Assembly (NCBI RefSeq): GCF_028769735.1
Contig: NC_088170.1
Location: 44,436,585 to 44,500,584, forward strand
DNA length: 64,000 nucleotides
Direction: 5' to 3'
Source of the DNA: Zonotrichia leucophrys gambelii
Lineage: Eukaryota > Chordata > Aves > Passeriformes > Passerellidae
The notes beneath the pieces were generated by a model that made no database searches, was not told where the DNA came from, and worked only from the letters and a program-made list of their open reading frames with translations. Numbering within the stretch: the first letter of the stretch is position 1; the number at the start of each line of letters is the position of its first letter. Below are positions 1 to 10,182 of this stretch, in pieces. The translations under genes and the position numbers were made by a program.

Positions 1-603
1 CAATTACACCTCTTATCTGCCCACCATTAAAAACTGAAATGAACAGAGAACTGTGATTTAAGCATTTCAACACCACAGAAATTTTCTTAGCTTTCTGTCT
101 AAAAGTGAGACTTGATAATCTTCACAATTATTATACCTGTGCAAATCAAGTCTGTTCCTGCTTTATACAGCACTAATTCAAGCTGCCACTGCTCCCAACA
201 GAATTATGTGAGACTTAAGTAAATGAACCAAGTTATAATTTGTTTGCAGATATCCCCAGTGTTGTGGTACACTTCATAACCAGGTCGCTACACTCACGAA
301 TGCTGCTGAGCACCATATATGAAGGGGTGAATAGTGTCCTAGTAATGGTTAGAAAGAATTTGCCTATTTCAAGACTTTCTGAAAGTCATTTCTGAAGTGA
401 TTTTTACCACATGTTTAAATGAGCAACTCTAATTTCTCCTCACTCTCAAATAATTCATAACAACTCAGAAATTTCTGATTAACTTCATCACCATTAGAAA
501 ACCTTCCTGCTGCAGCTGGACACCTCAATTCTATAGATAAAACAAAGCAGGAAAGATTGGAATTCAGGGGTTTTTTTCTCTGCTACCTTTGTTTTTCTTT
601 TTT
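1..603. other. AT-rich non-coding stretch, nothing recognised
   Basis: No recognisable gene, repeat family or RNA is seen here. A short T-run (about 597-610) sits just before the first CR1 fragment. The small open frames on either strand have no coding features. Confidence 0.5.
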
Positions 604-843
604 TTTTTTCTTGAACCACCACCAAGCCCCAGTGAGGCCACATCTGGAGTGCTGTCCCAGTCCTGGGCTCCTGAGGACAAGAGAGACATGGGATCTCTGG
701 AGCAGGTGCCACAGAGGGAGACAAAGATGGTTAAGGGCTAGAGCATCTCTCTTATGTGTCAAGGCTGAGGGAGCTGGGCCTGTTCAGCCTCGAGAAGGGA
801 CAACTGAGAGCATTAATGTTCATGGAGCATTGGAAGTTCATGG
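604..843 (+). mobile_element. CR1 LINE fragment (3' part of ORF2)
   Basis: The segment reads like the C-terminal part of CR1 ORF2: a 'gaggccacatctggagtgct' block, then a stretch resembling 'ctggagcatctctctTatg', then 'gagctgggcctgttcagcct'. These are hallmarks of the region just after the RT domain. It breaks off near 840 without a CR1 3' UTR and is followed at once by a second CR1 that restarts upstream in ORF2. It carries stops and frameshifts and is certainly inactive. The family assignment is from recognition of the conserved blocks; the subfamily is not determined. Confidence 0.8.
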
Positions 844-844
844 A

Positions 845-2110
845 GCAGATCATCTTAAGTGCCATCATGTGTAACATACAGGACAACCAGGGGTTCAGGG
901 ACTTAGGAAAAGCAGGTTCTGCTTGAGCAACCTGAGCTCCTTGTACAGCAAGGTGACTCACTTAGTGCATGACAGAAAGGCTGTGAATGTTGTCTACTAG
1001 ACTTCAGTAAAGCCTTGGATTACTGTTTCCCACAGCATCATCCTGGAGAAACTGGCTTCCCACGGCTTGGATGGGCAGACTCTTTGCTGAGTAAAAGCCT
1101 GGCTGGATGGCTGGGCTCAGAGTGGTGGGGAATGGCAGTGAGTTGGCAGTGCTGCTCCCCAGGGCTCTACTGGGGCTCATTCAGCACCTTTATCAATGAC
1201 CTGGATAAGGGGATCAAGTGCACCCTCAGTGAGTTTGCAGGCAACACCAAGCTGGGTGGGAGCGTTGATCTGCTGCAAGGAAGGAAGGAAGGCCCTGCAG
1301 AGGGATCCGGACAGGGTGGATTGATGGGCTGAGGCCAATTGTATGAGGTTCAACAAGGCCAAGTGCCAGGTCCTGCCCCTGGGTCACAACAACCCCAGGC
1401 AGCACTACAGGCTGGGGGAAGAGTGGCTGCAAAGGGGCCCAGTGGAAAAGGAACTGGGAGTTTTGGCCAGCAGCCATTTGAACATGATCCAGTGTGTGCC
1501 CAGGTGGCCAAGAAGGCCAATGGCACCCAGCCTGTATCAGCAATTGTGGGGCAGCAGCACCAGGGCAGCTATTGTTCCACTGTACTCAGCACTGGTGAAG
1601 CTGTACCTTGAATCCTGTGCTCAGTTTTGGGCCACTAACTGCAAGCAAGACATTGAGGGGCTGGAGCATATCCAGAGAAGGGCAGTGAGGCTGATGAAGG
1701 GTCTGAGCAAAGATCTGATGAGGAGCTGAGGGAGCTGGGGCTGTTCAGCCTGGAGAAAAGCAGGCTGAAGTGGAACCTTATGAAAGGAGGTTGCAACAAG
1801 GTGGAGGTTGGCCTCCTCGCCCAAGGAACATGAGATAGGACCAGAGGAAATTGCCTCAAGTTGTGCCAGGGGAGGTTTAGATTGGATATCAGAAAAAATT
1901 TTTTCACTGCAAGGGCAGTCAAGCACTGGAAGAGATTGCCCAGGGAAGTGGTTTAATCACCATGCCTGGAGGTATTTAAAAGATGTGTGCACGTGGCACT
2001 TTGGGACATAGCTTAGTGGTGGACTTGACAGTGCTGCATTAATGGCTGGATGTGATGATCTTAGAGGTCTTTTCCAACCTAACCCATTCCATGATACTAT
2101 TATTCTGTAA
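845..2110 (+). mobile_element. CR1 LINE, 5'-truncated, with intact-looking 3' end
   Basis: This is a 5'-truncated CR1 retrotransposon in plus orientation. It starts within the RT domain of ORF2 and runs through the end of ORF2 and the short 3' UTR. Recognisable blocks are 'acttcagtaaagcctt' (RT palm), 'tttatcaatgacctggat' at about 1190, 'aggttcaacaaggccaagtg' at 1345, 'gttttgggccactaa' at 1625, and the tail 'gatcttagaggtcttttcca' near 2058. It ends in a degenerate ATTCTATG-type repeat at 2085-2110, as CR1 does in place of poly(A). CR1 copies are usually made by target-primed reverse transcription and are mostly truncated at the 5' end, as here. Confidence 0.93.
970..2011 (+). pseudogene. Decayed CR1 ORF2 reverse transcriptase
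   Basis: This is the remains of the CR1 ORF2 polyprotein (endonuclease plus reverse transcriptase), the enzyme that copies CR1 RNA into DNA at a nick. Only RT and the C-terminal part are left, in several frames. One open piece (1015-1332) includes FINDLDKGIKCTLSEF; another (1343-1729) starts MRFNKAKCQVLPLG and later has YSALVKLYLESCAQFWA. The catalytic box is FADDTKLGG in working CR1 but here reads FAGNTKLGG (bases about 1234-1260), so both metal-binding aspartates are lost. A stop in the 'gtctactagacttc' stretch (about 1000) and frameshifts also break it. It is non-functional. Confidence 0.85.
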
Positions 2111-5100
2111 AAATGAACATTTTCAGTTCACAGCAGGGTAAGTACCTCAGATCAAAACTTTGGAAGAACAGATGACATTTTGGAAGAACCAGCATTGCAC
2201 CTGTTGTTACTTCCCCCCACAGTCTACTGCTATCCAGAAAGCTTTGCATTTATTACTATATTTTTCTTCTTGTTTAGAAGAAATTATGTGATTTTAGTAG
2301 GTTTTACTGACACTATTAAACCACATCTGTTCAAATGGATAGACCCATGTTGTTATATTATTTTAGTGGGAAGACTTCAAATAACAGATATAGTATTTTT
2401 AGTATATATCCTTCCTTTTGCCAGTGTTATTCAATTAAATCTGTGACTGGCTTCATTTGGTGTAATTAAATCTTGGTTTGATTAAGATGTGTTCTATCTT
2501 TGCTGCAGCTGATTCTGCTAACTTTCTGTTCTCCAGCCATTTTCTTGTATCTTCATTATCAAAGGCCAAGAAAAGAGAATTTATACAAAAACATAAATGA
2601 AAGTCTATTTTTATGCATTTCACATTAATGTAAATGTGAACAATTTCTTTGCTAATGTGATGTTAAAGGATTAGTATGGCTTTTAAATGAACGTATTTTT
2701 TAGTTTAATGTATCAAAAATAAAACCCAGCGGCTTAATTCTCACAATAAATCATACCTCTCTAATAGTGTTTCAAGACATCATTAAAAACCTGAAACCTA
2801 AATGGGATGTGCTAACCTACATTTCCATGCTGTTGCTCTTTCATTTGAAATACATTTTATACATTAGGAATATTTGTGATTTCTCATTTAAAAGAATCGG
2901 AGAAGGCACTTAACACCACTGAAATAACGTAATTTCAGGTGCAATTTAAGCAAGCAGAATAGAACAAAGCAAGTAACTGGAGCCTGAGTATGCCTTTTTA
3001 TAAAATCATTAATTTAAACCTTAAGGGTAAAAAAAGCTCATTTATTCATCAAGAAGTTAATCCAGTTTGTTCCCTAACTAGGAACATTTTTTTTCTTTTT
3101 TTTTTTGTATGTCTATGCTATTCATTAATGAAACAAAAAAATTCACCCAGGACTTCAGATCTATTACATAAGTAAATATTACATTTTGATGTAAAAATTT
3201 ACATTGTTCACAGAATCATTTGAATTTCACATTCATTTTACCACTGAGGAGATAAAGGGAATTTCTTTCATATTGCCATGCTCACTATTATTTTCTTTGA
3301 CCGTTTCAAAACTAATTTATTCTTTACATCAAAATCTCAAACGGAAACAGCACACATTGCAAGAATAGTACTTTTTTCTGGGTAAATTGAGCCCATCACA
3401 GTTCTGCGTAGTCACACCAATGGATAAAAAAAGCTTTTTTCCATTAGAAGTGCTCTCTCTCATATGAATACTATTCTAAGCATATATGATATCCTCCTAC
3501 AAAATACTAAATATTGAATTACAGAAAGATTCTTCAAGGTGAAGGAAAAAGAACATTGTAAGAGGAAAACACCATACAAAGTCAGAAAAAAAAAAAACCA
3601 ACTTTAAATTCTGTATTTAGTACTGCAAAAGCACTTCACTACACACCTTGTAAACCAGACTGTAAATTAGTACTAGTAGACCGATAAGTACATAATTTTA
3701 TCCACAATAGAGAGTGAGTACATTTAATGGTTCAAAAATAAAAAGAGCTTATTTACATATATACATATATAATACTTGTATTACACAATGAGGCTTCCAA
3801 AGTAATACCTGCTTGTTATGACAGTATGTCTAGGCAGAGAAACAAGGTAGCACTGAAATGAATTGAATTCCTATTTCATGAAAAGGAACTGGTTTATAAC
3901 CATGTATACATCTTCTTTCCAAACTACCATTTTCTCCTAAGCCAGGTTATTTGCTCAATTTCTACACATGCACAAAAAATGAAAATCTAATTTCTATCCA
4001 ATTACCCAGGTACACTAAGAGCAATTTCTCACAGCACAAGTATTAAAAATTATTTCATTCAATTTTGCCAGTTCTAACCTTTTTTTGTAGTTGTAACATC
4101 TAATGCACCTTTTTCATGCAAATGAAGTATCAAATATGAGCATTTCAGAAAGAAAAACTCAAGAAACTATAACAGTGCAGGCATCTTAAAAGTGAAAATA
4201 AATCACTCCTCATTAACTTTGATTACTTCAAACACTTTGCTATGCTTTATAGTTTTAATAAATTACCTTATTCTTTGAGGCAATTTTCAGTCAATCCAGT
4301 CATAGTTAGAATACCAGTGCATCAAGGCAGCTTGTCAGTTAGACCCTTCTCCTTCACACATCTTGAAATATTGATCCTTCAAAGAAAGTACAAAGGACTG
4401 TTCATTCAACTCTCAAGCAACACCTGCAGGTAATACAGCCATATTAACATAACATTATTTTGGATTTCAGCACATAAAGAATGAAAAATTGCTATAAATC
4501 AACATTAAAGACCAAAATTATTTTCTCAGACATGCTAATTTGAATTGAGAGAGAAGCTGTTGTCCCAGGATTTTTAATTTTACATTAAATTGCCTTACTG
4601 CTTATACACCAGAGAAACTATATTTAACTAAAACCAGAAAGTACTCTTTAATCTTTAATATATAATTAAATCTTGGTGGTTTTTCAATTTATCCAGAGAT
4701 ATAGTACCTCTAAAAACTGTGCTTTGTTGTACTCATTTTAATCAAATGTTATTTTAATTGGGTCTGTAAGGACATGTAGAAACTACTGCACCATAGGGAA
4801 GAAAGTAATTTTTTGATCTTCTATTCTTACATCTCTGAAACCAGCCTGGTTTGCAGTCTCACCTTTGACTTCCCTTCAGGCATTATTCCCTAGGGTTCCA
4901 CAGCTTCAATTCCCAATTCAGATTTGTTCAAGAGAATAATGTGTCTCAAAGCAGTACTTCTGGAAATCAAAACATATGGAAATGGGGATGTCTTACCAAA
5001 TTTTCCATATGATCTATGGGAAGAAGCTGAAACCTAAGGTAGGGCTCCTGGGAAATGCTTCACAGACCATGTGACATAGCACAAACAAAAAGGCAGCTCT

Positions 5101-5839
5101 ACCCACCAGGTAGGTTCCTGATGTTTATGAAGGTGCCACCATATGAGCACACTACAGAACTGGAGGCCCTCCTTCCAAAAAGGAGCAAGAAATCAAGACA
5201 AGACCTTCCTTAGACAAGCAGTTGTGAATGGACTGCATCCCTCCTTCCCTAACCCTGATTTCTCCTAAGCACCCTTCCTTCTAGAAATAGAAAGGGGCAG
5301 CCTTTTTTCATTCACAAAACCTGTAAGCTGGGCAGCACCATCAGACTGATAGGAAAGCTATTCTCCACATTGCTGAGTGCAGCCATCTGTGACCAGACAG
5401 GGTGATGGGAAATAAAGCCCATCATGGGAAAAAACCTCAACCAGATCTTGAATAAGAACAGTCTATTTCATACTGAAGAAGAGGGTTTCAGATGTGCCCT
5501 TTCTTATAGTCAGAATAATAAAAAAATAAATCAATTATACACTCACACAGAAATCAGTTACAATAGCTAAGACTGGCTGGCAAATCCAGGCTGCAAAATT
5601 AGGGCCACCCCTCTCCTAGTCCTCCTTTCCTTACAGGAACTTGACTCAAGCTGTTTCACTGTAATCATTTGAGAAGTAGTTCACCAGTTTCTAGCCTAAA
5701 CAACACATTAAATTCATAACTATACTCTACAATTCAGTTAGGTTCAAATTTTCCAGGCAACATTTAACTTGAAATTAAAAGCTTCACTTCCTGTCAGAGT
5801 CAAATTTAAGGCAGCAAATCAACTTTCATCTCTAAATGC
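2111..5839. other. AT-rich non-coding stretch, nothing recognised
   Basis: About 3.7 kb without a recognisable gene or repeat family. It has short A and T runs (for example near 3090-3110 and 3585-3600). A minus-strand stretch at about 4991-5020 has a plausible acceptor and donor around a 30-nt open segment, but it is too short to call. Nothing else stands out. Confidence 0.4.
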
Positions 5840-6448
5840 ATGAAAACAGTGTTTCTCATTCAAGACATATTAAAAAGTTCTAAGGATGGGGGTGAGGGGA
5901 ATGCGTTGAGGTTTTCTACATTTGTGGGTTTGGTTGGGGTTTTCTTTCTTCTGTTGGGGTCTTGCACTAAGTTTTATGCAGAAATGAATCAAATTTTGAA
6001 AGGGGTTATATCACGTTGGCTGCCTGTGCAGCAGTCACTAGACAGCAATGAGCAAAGAAACCATTGCAAGATTCCTCTTCCTGGAGGAAAAAAGCAGAAA
6101 ACAGGCATCAACATATTTAGGGATTTTCAGCATATGAATACTTTTCCTATAAACCTGAATAGCAGAAAAAGGAAAAAAATCTGTGCCTTCTTTAAGAGTC
6201 ATATCTTGAAGAGCTTTGGTTTTCTCACATTTGAAATGCAAATGGAACCGAAAGGCAACCAGGCTTTTTGTACCCCATCTCATTGTTTTAAAAATGTGTA
6301 CAAGTTTTCACAGCGCATCACAGGGATCTCTGCATTCATACTCATTTTTAACTTCACAACTCATTCTGTAACAGGAGCTGGTTCCTTTAAAAAGGAGTCA
6401 CTTGGAAGCATTGCCCGTGAAATCATGGAGAGGGTAAAGATGAAATAA
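5840..6448 (+). other. Longest open frame of the window (202 codons), unproven
   Basis: An uninterrupted frame of 202 codons that I do not recognise. The predicted product is basic, with a hydrophobic stretch early on (GLVGVFFLLLG, about residues 30-40) and clusters such as SRKRKK near residue 108. The start ATG has a T at -3, a poor Kozak context, and there is no sign of splice sites or a promoter. No family motif is visible. In 64 kb of AT-rich DNA an open frame of this length is uncommon but can arise by chance. It is listed so that it can be tested, not as a gene call. Confidence 0.12.
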
Positions 6449-9204
6449 GATCTTTTCTCATTCTTCTTTAATCTTGATAGTAAGTTCCCAGCATAAGGCT
6501 GGGTCCAACAGTTTAAATTAATTTTCACATATAATGCTTGCTGGTGGGTTGTTGCCAGGTAAGATAATAAATTTCTCCTTAATTAAACCACATTCCTTTT
6601 TTTTTTCAACAGCAGCTGATAATCTTGGCTATTTTCAATGCTGCAAGATGTATTCACATCAGTATATGCTGGGAAAAGTATGATACACCTTTTGTTTAAT
6701 GTCAAAAACCAGTATTTCCAGACATAAAATCAAGATTGGCATGACCAAGACTCTCTGAACTTCACACATAAGCTTTCTCACATATTTAATCAGAGAAAGT
6801 TTACCCTAAGTCATTATGCTGGTTTGGCAGAGATATTGAATGTCATGGGGAAAACAGAAAGAGGAAGAAAAGTCTCAAATATTTAAAGTGGACAGAAGTG
6901 TAGTTAAAGTATTGTTTCAACAAAATGAATCACTTCAGTGTATATGAGTCAAGACACCTGCACCAAAACAAATCTCCCATTTCAAAAATCTGAGTTCAGA
7001 AAACAAATAAAATTAAACCTGAACAAACTTGACTGCTGGGTCTATAAATGAACTCATCTATACAACTGGTTTTGCTGCTATAAAAGCATTAAGGGTCAGG
7101 TTAGAAAAGTAGTTTCCCCTTTATTTGCCAGCAATCACAGTAATCTCTTGATCACTGAAGTACTTTATCATAAGGTACTTTTCAGTACTTAAATCTTTCA
7201 TATACCCTAAACAACTCCTGGTATGGAAAAAGGAAGCTTCACAGAGACTTGAACAATGACTTTTCTTCTTTGGGTGGCTGGGTGGAGTCACAGAATTACG
7301 TAGGGAAGTTATTTCCACAAATTAAAACAGAACCTTTGTGTGTGTGTGTGTGCGAAGGGGTGGAATTATACCACGCATTCACTGGCTATACTACTTTCTT
7401 TTTGCAACAACAGACCTTAGCAGTCTCTCCAGCATTTCCTTTTACTTAAATGAAAAAGTTGGTACTTCATTTAAGGGTGAATTTTCCCACTGGACTTGCT
7501 CTGATCTAAAGAGAAGTAGCTGTCAAGAAGACATGAAGAGGTCCTGAGCTCTTCTGCTCCTCACTGCAAGCTCCTGCCCTCTCCCCTCACATTTAAGAAT
7601 TGTAGTATCCCGAGAGAGGTACGTCAGTTCATTGATCCAAGAGACTGCAAACCTCTGCAAGAAAAGATTAGGTTTTGACATGACAGGGATTTCCTCAAAG
7701 AAACTACCTCTTTGGGATAACAGCCTGAAATTAAAGAAGGTAAAGCAGCACATGAAACTGTATCCCCAGCCTAAGATGTCATGGATGTGAGGTGAATGTA
7801 ATGCTGAAGTATTCCCATCGCTCTACACTAACTCTGTTCCTTCCTACATAAGCATTGGCAAGGAATACTCTGCAAAGCCAAGGACAATTCCTTCTGAAGT
7901 AGAGTCAAACATCTGAAAACGGATATGTAATATTGATTTAAAAAAATCAAATAAAGGTCCTACTATCTCTGACTTAATCCATTTGACTCAGAGAACAGTG
8001 AGTCAGTAACATCCACTGATTTTTCAAATCACTACCAAGTACATAAAAGTTAAAATATGTTCCTCAAACACAGCCTCGCAAACAGGCTTTCTTTTCACCT
8101 ACTTTGCTATGGCAGGAACTTCTCAGAATTGCAGACTTATTGCTTTCCCAAGGAATTCTGTCACAGTCTTCATATTTTGTTTATACTTGGCTTTTTCATT
8201 CAGACTAATCAACCATCCAGTATTTTGAACTGCTGATTATTCTGAATGACTTTCATTCAGACATTCTTTTCCATGACCTTCAGCAAGGACACAGTTTCTC
8301 CAGTGTCTGGGATTCACAAACATACTTTCTTTTTAAACCACTTTTCACTATAGCATCCCATTTCCTTCCAGATTGTAAAACTTTCAGGTTTAAATACATT
8401 CAACTGCTGGATGCCACAAACAATCCTACAGTACTCCTAACATGAAAAATCCTGCACTAAAATTTCTACCTCAGAAAACTGACTTCAGTTGTAACAATTT
8501 AGCTAAAAAGAGCACTAACTTGGACTGAGTTCTACTTTATTTATATCACTTCACGTGCACAGAATTGTACTATCCTCTGCAGAATTTCTTCTAAAGCACA
8601 CAGGGAAGAAGAGAACAAATTGGATCTCCTGCCTTCACATAACTCCTGTGACATGTCTGTATCACAACAGCAGAGCAATCCATAAAGTCCATACTGATTT
8701 TTCTCTCACCATATCTCAGACACTTTTCATAAGATGTCATAAATTTCACTGTACATTTTTATTAAAAAACACTGACATTTTATTTTCCCATCTTTATGAT
8801 TCAAAGCATGTCTTTGTATTTCTTTCTAATGAGTTGCAGCATTGCTCCTAGTGTAGGCTGTTAGATATGTGAATTTTTAATTCTGAAGAGAAGCAATATA
8901 TTCTGCAGACTCCATAAGTCATGTAAAAAGAAATGTCAAGCCTTTATTGCATTTCCCTGAGTTTTATATCCACCAGCCTTTTAAATCGTACTTGAATAAA
9001 TTAGTGTATTTGGTTTATCGGGAATAAAATAATTCAAGGAAGTGTAGGCAACTACTGTACACCAATGTATGCAGTTTTCTGCAAAATAATTCTAAAATAG
9101 TATCATCCTTCACATACATTTAACAGAATGTATTTTATAAATAGCATAAATTTTGTATCTGAACGTTTTTATTTCTAATGATAGGAAAATTATGACTAAG
9201 ACAC
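6449..9204. other. AT-rich non-coding stretch
   Basis: No recognisable gene or mobile element. A short (TG)8 microsatellite lies at 7337-7352. A small T-rich block lies at 6598-6607. Confidence 0.4.
7337..7352. repeat. (TG)8 microsatellite
   Basis: Eight tandem TG dinucleotides, directly visible. The run is short and probably only mildly polymorphic. Confidence 0.9.
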
Positions 9205-10072
9205 TCAATTATATCTGAGAAGCTGTGGAAGCCCAGTTAAGTTCCCACTGACTGGGAAGGAGGAGAGATAATCCTCATTTTTACAAAAGGAAACAAAGGA
9301 AAACCCAGGGAACCACAGGCCAGTCAGTCTCACCTCAGTGCTTGGCAAGATCATGGAGAGCAGAATCTCCAGGAAAGAATACTGAGAGACATGGATGGTC
9401 AGGAGGTGATTGGTGACAGTCAACACTGTTTCACTAAGAGAAAACTGCCTCACAAACAATAGGATGACAGCATCAATGGATAAGGGAAGAGCAACTGACA
9501 TCATCCCCCTGGATTTTGTGAAGCATTTGACACTGTCCTTGCACTGTCCTGCATCCTTGTCCCTAAACTGCAGATAAATGGATTTGATGGATGGACCACT
9601 CAGTGGATAAGGAATTGGCTGGATGGCCACATTCAGAGAGATGTAGTCAATGACTCGATGTCCAAGTGGAGACCAGTGAGAAGTGGTGTACCTCAGGGGC
9701 CAGTGCTGGCACCAGGACTGTGTCACATCTTGGTCAGTGACACGGACACTGCCATCCAGTGCACCTCAGCAGGTCTGCTGGTGACACCAAGCTGTGTGGT
9801 GTGGTCAACTGTGGCATTCACATTTTCTGGAAAAATCCTGGGCAAAGGGATTTTCCCAGAAAATGTGAATGTCACAGTCAACATGCTGGAGGGAAGGGGT
9901 GACACCCAGAGGGACCTACACAGGATTGAGAGGGGGGTCTGTGCAAACCTCATGAAGTTCCACAAGGCCAAGTGCAAGGCCCTGCTGGATGGGGCTTTGA
10001 GCAATCTGGTCTAGTGTAAAGTGTCCCTGAACATGGACCTTTCCAATCCAAACCATTCTATTTTTCTATAAA
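9205..10072 (+). mobile_element. CR1 LINE fragment with internal deletion and a nested insertion
   Basis: A plus-strand CR1 piece. It begins in the N-terminal half of the RT domain ('gttcccactgactgggaagg' at about 9240, then 'ccacaggccagtcagtctcacctc', 'ctgatgga...aagatcatggagagc') and continues through 'aggggccagtgctggcacc' (9698) to 'catgaagttccacaaggcca' (9951). At about 9985-9995 it jumps straight to the CR1 3' end ('gctttgagcaatctggtcta', then 'ccaaaccattctatttttct'), so the RT C-terminal part is missing by deletion. The frame is broken throughout. A 67-bp inverted-repeat element is inserted at 9810. It is an inactive relic. Confidence 0.9.
9804..9882. mobile_element. 67-bp inverted-repeat mini-element with 6-bp target duplication
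   Basis: The CR1 sequence is interrupted at GTCAAC. This hexamer occurs at 9804-9809 and again at 9877-9882, and between the copies lie 67 bases that CR1 does not have. The insert begins TGTGGCATTCACATTTTCTG and ends with its near-exact reverse complement (AGAAAATGTGAATGTCACA), with arms of about 29-30 bp and an 8-base centre TGGGCAAA (9839-9846). TG...CA ends and a 6-bp duplication are typical of ERVK-type LTR integration, but the element is far too short for a normal LTR and is almost all palindrome. It may be a deletion derivative of an LTR or a very small non-autonomous element. The structure is certain; its class is inference. Confidence 0.8.
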
Positions 10073-10124
10073 AACTATTGTGTAAGTGATAAAGTTACTA
10101 ACATTTTATACTTATAAAACTAAT

Positions 10125-10182
10125 AATATATGTGTGTGTATATACATATATACATATATACATATGCACACATACACATATG
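10125..10182. repeat. AT/GT/TACATA-type microsatellite
   Basis: A mixed simple repeat just 3' of the CR1 tail: alternating (TG)n, then tandem TATACA/TACATA units, then CACATA units. The composition changes along the run, which suggests an old compound microsatellite. Confidence 0.85.
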
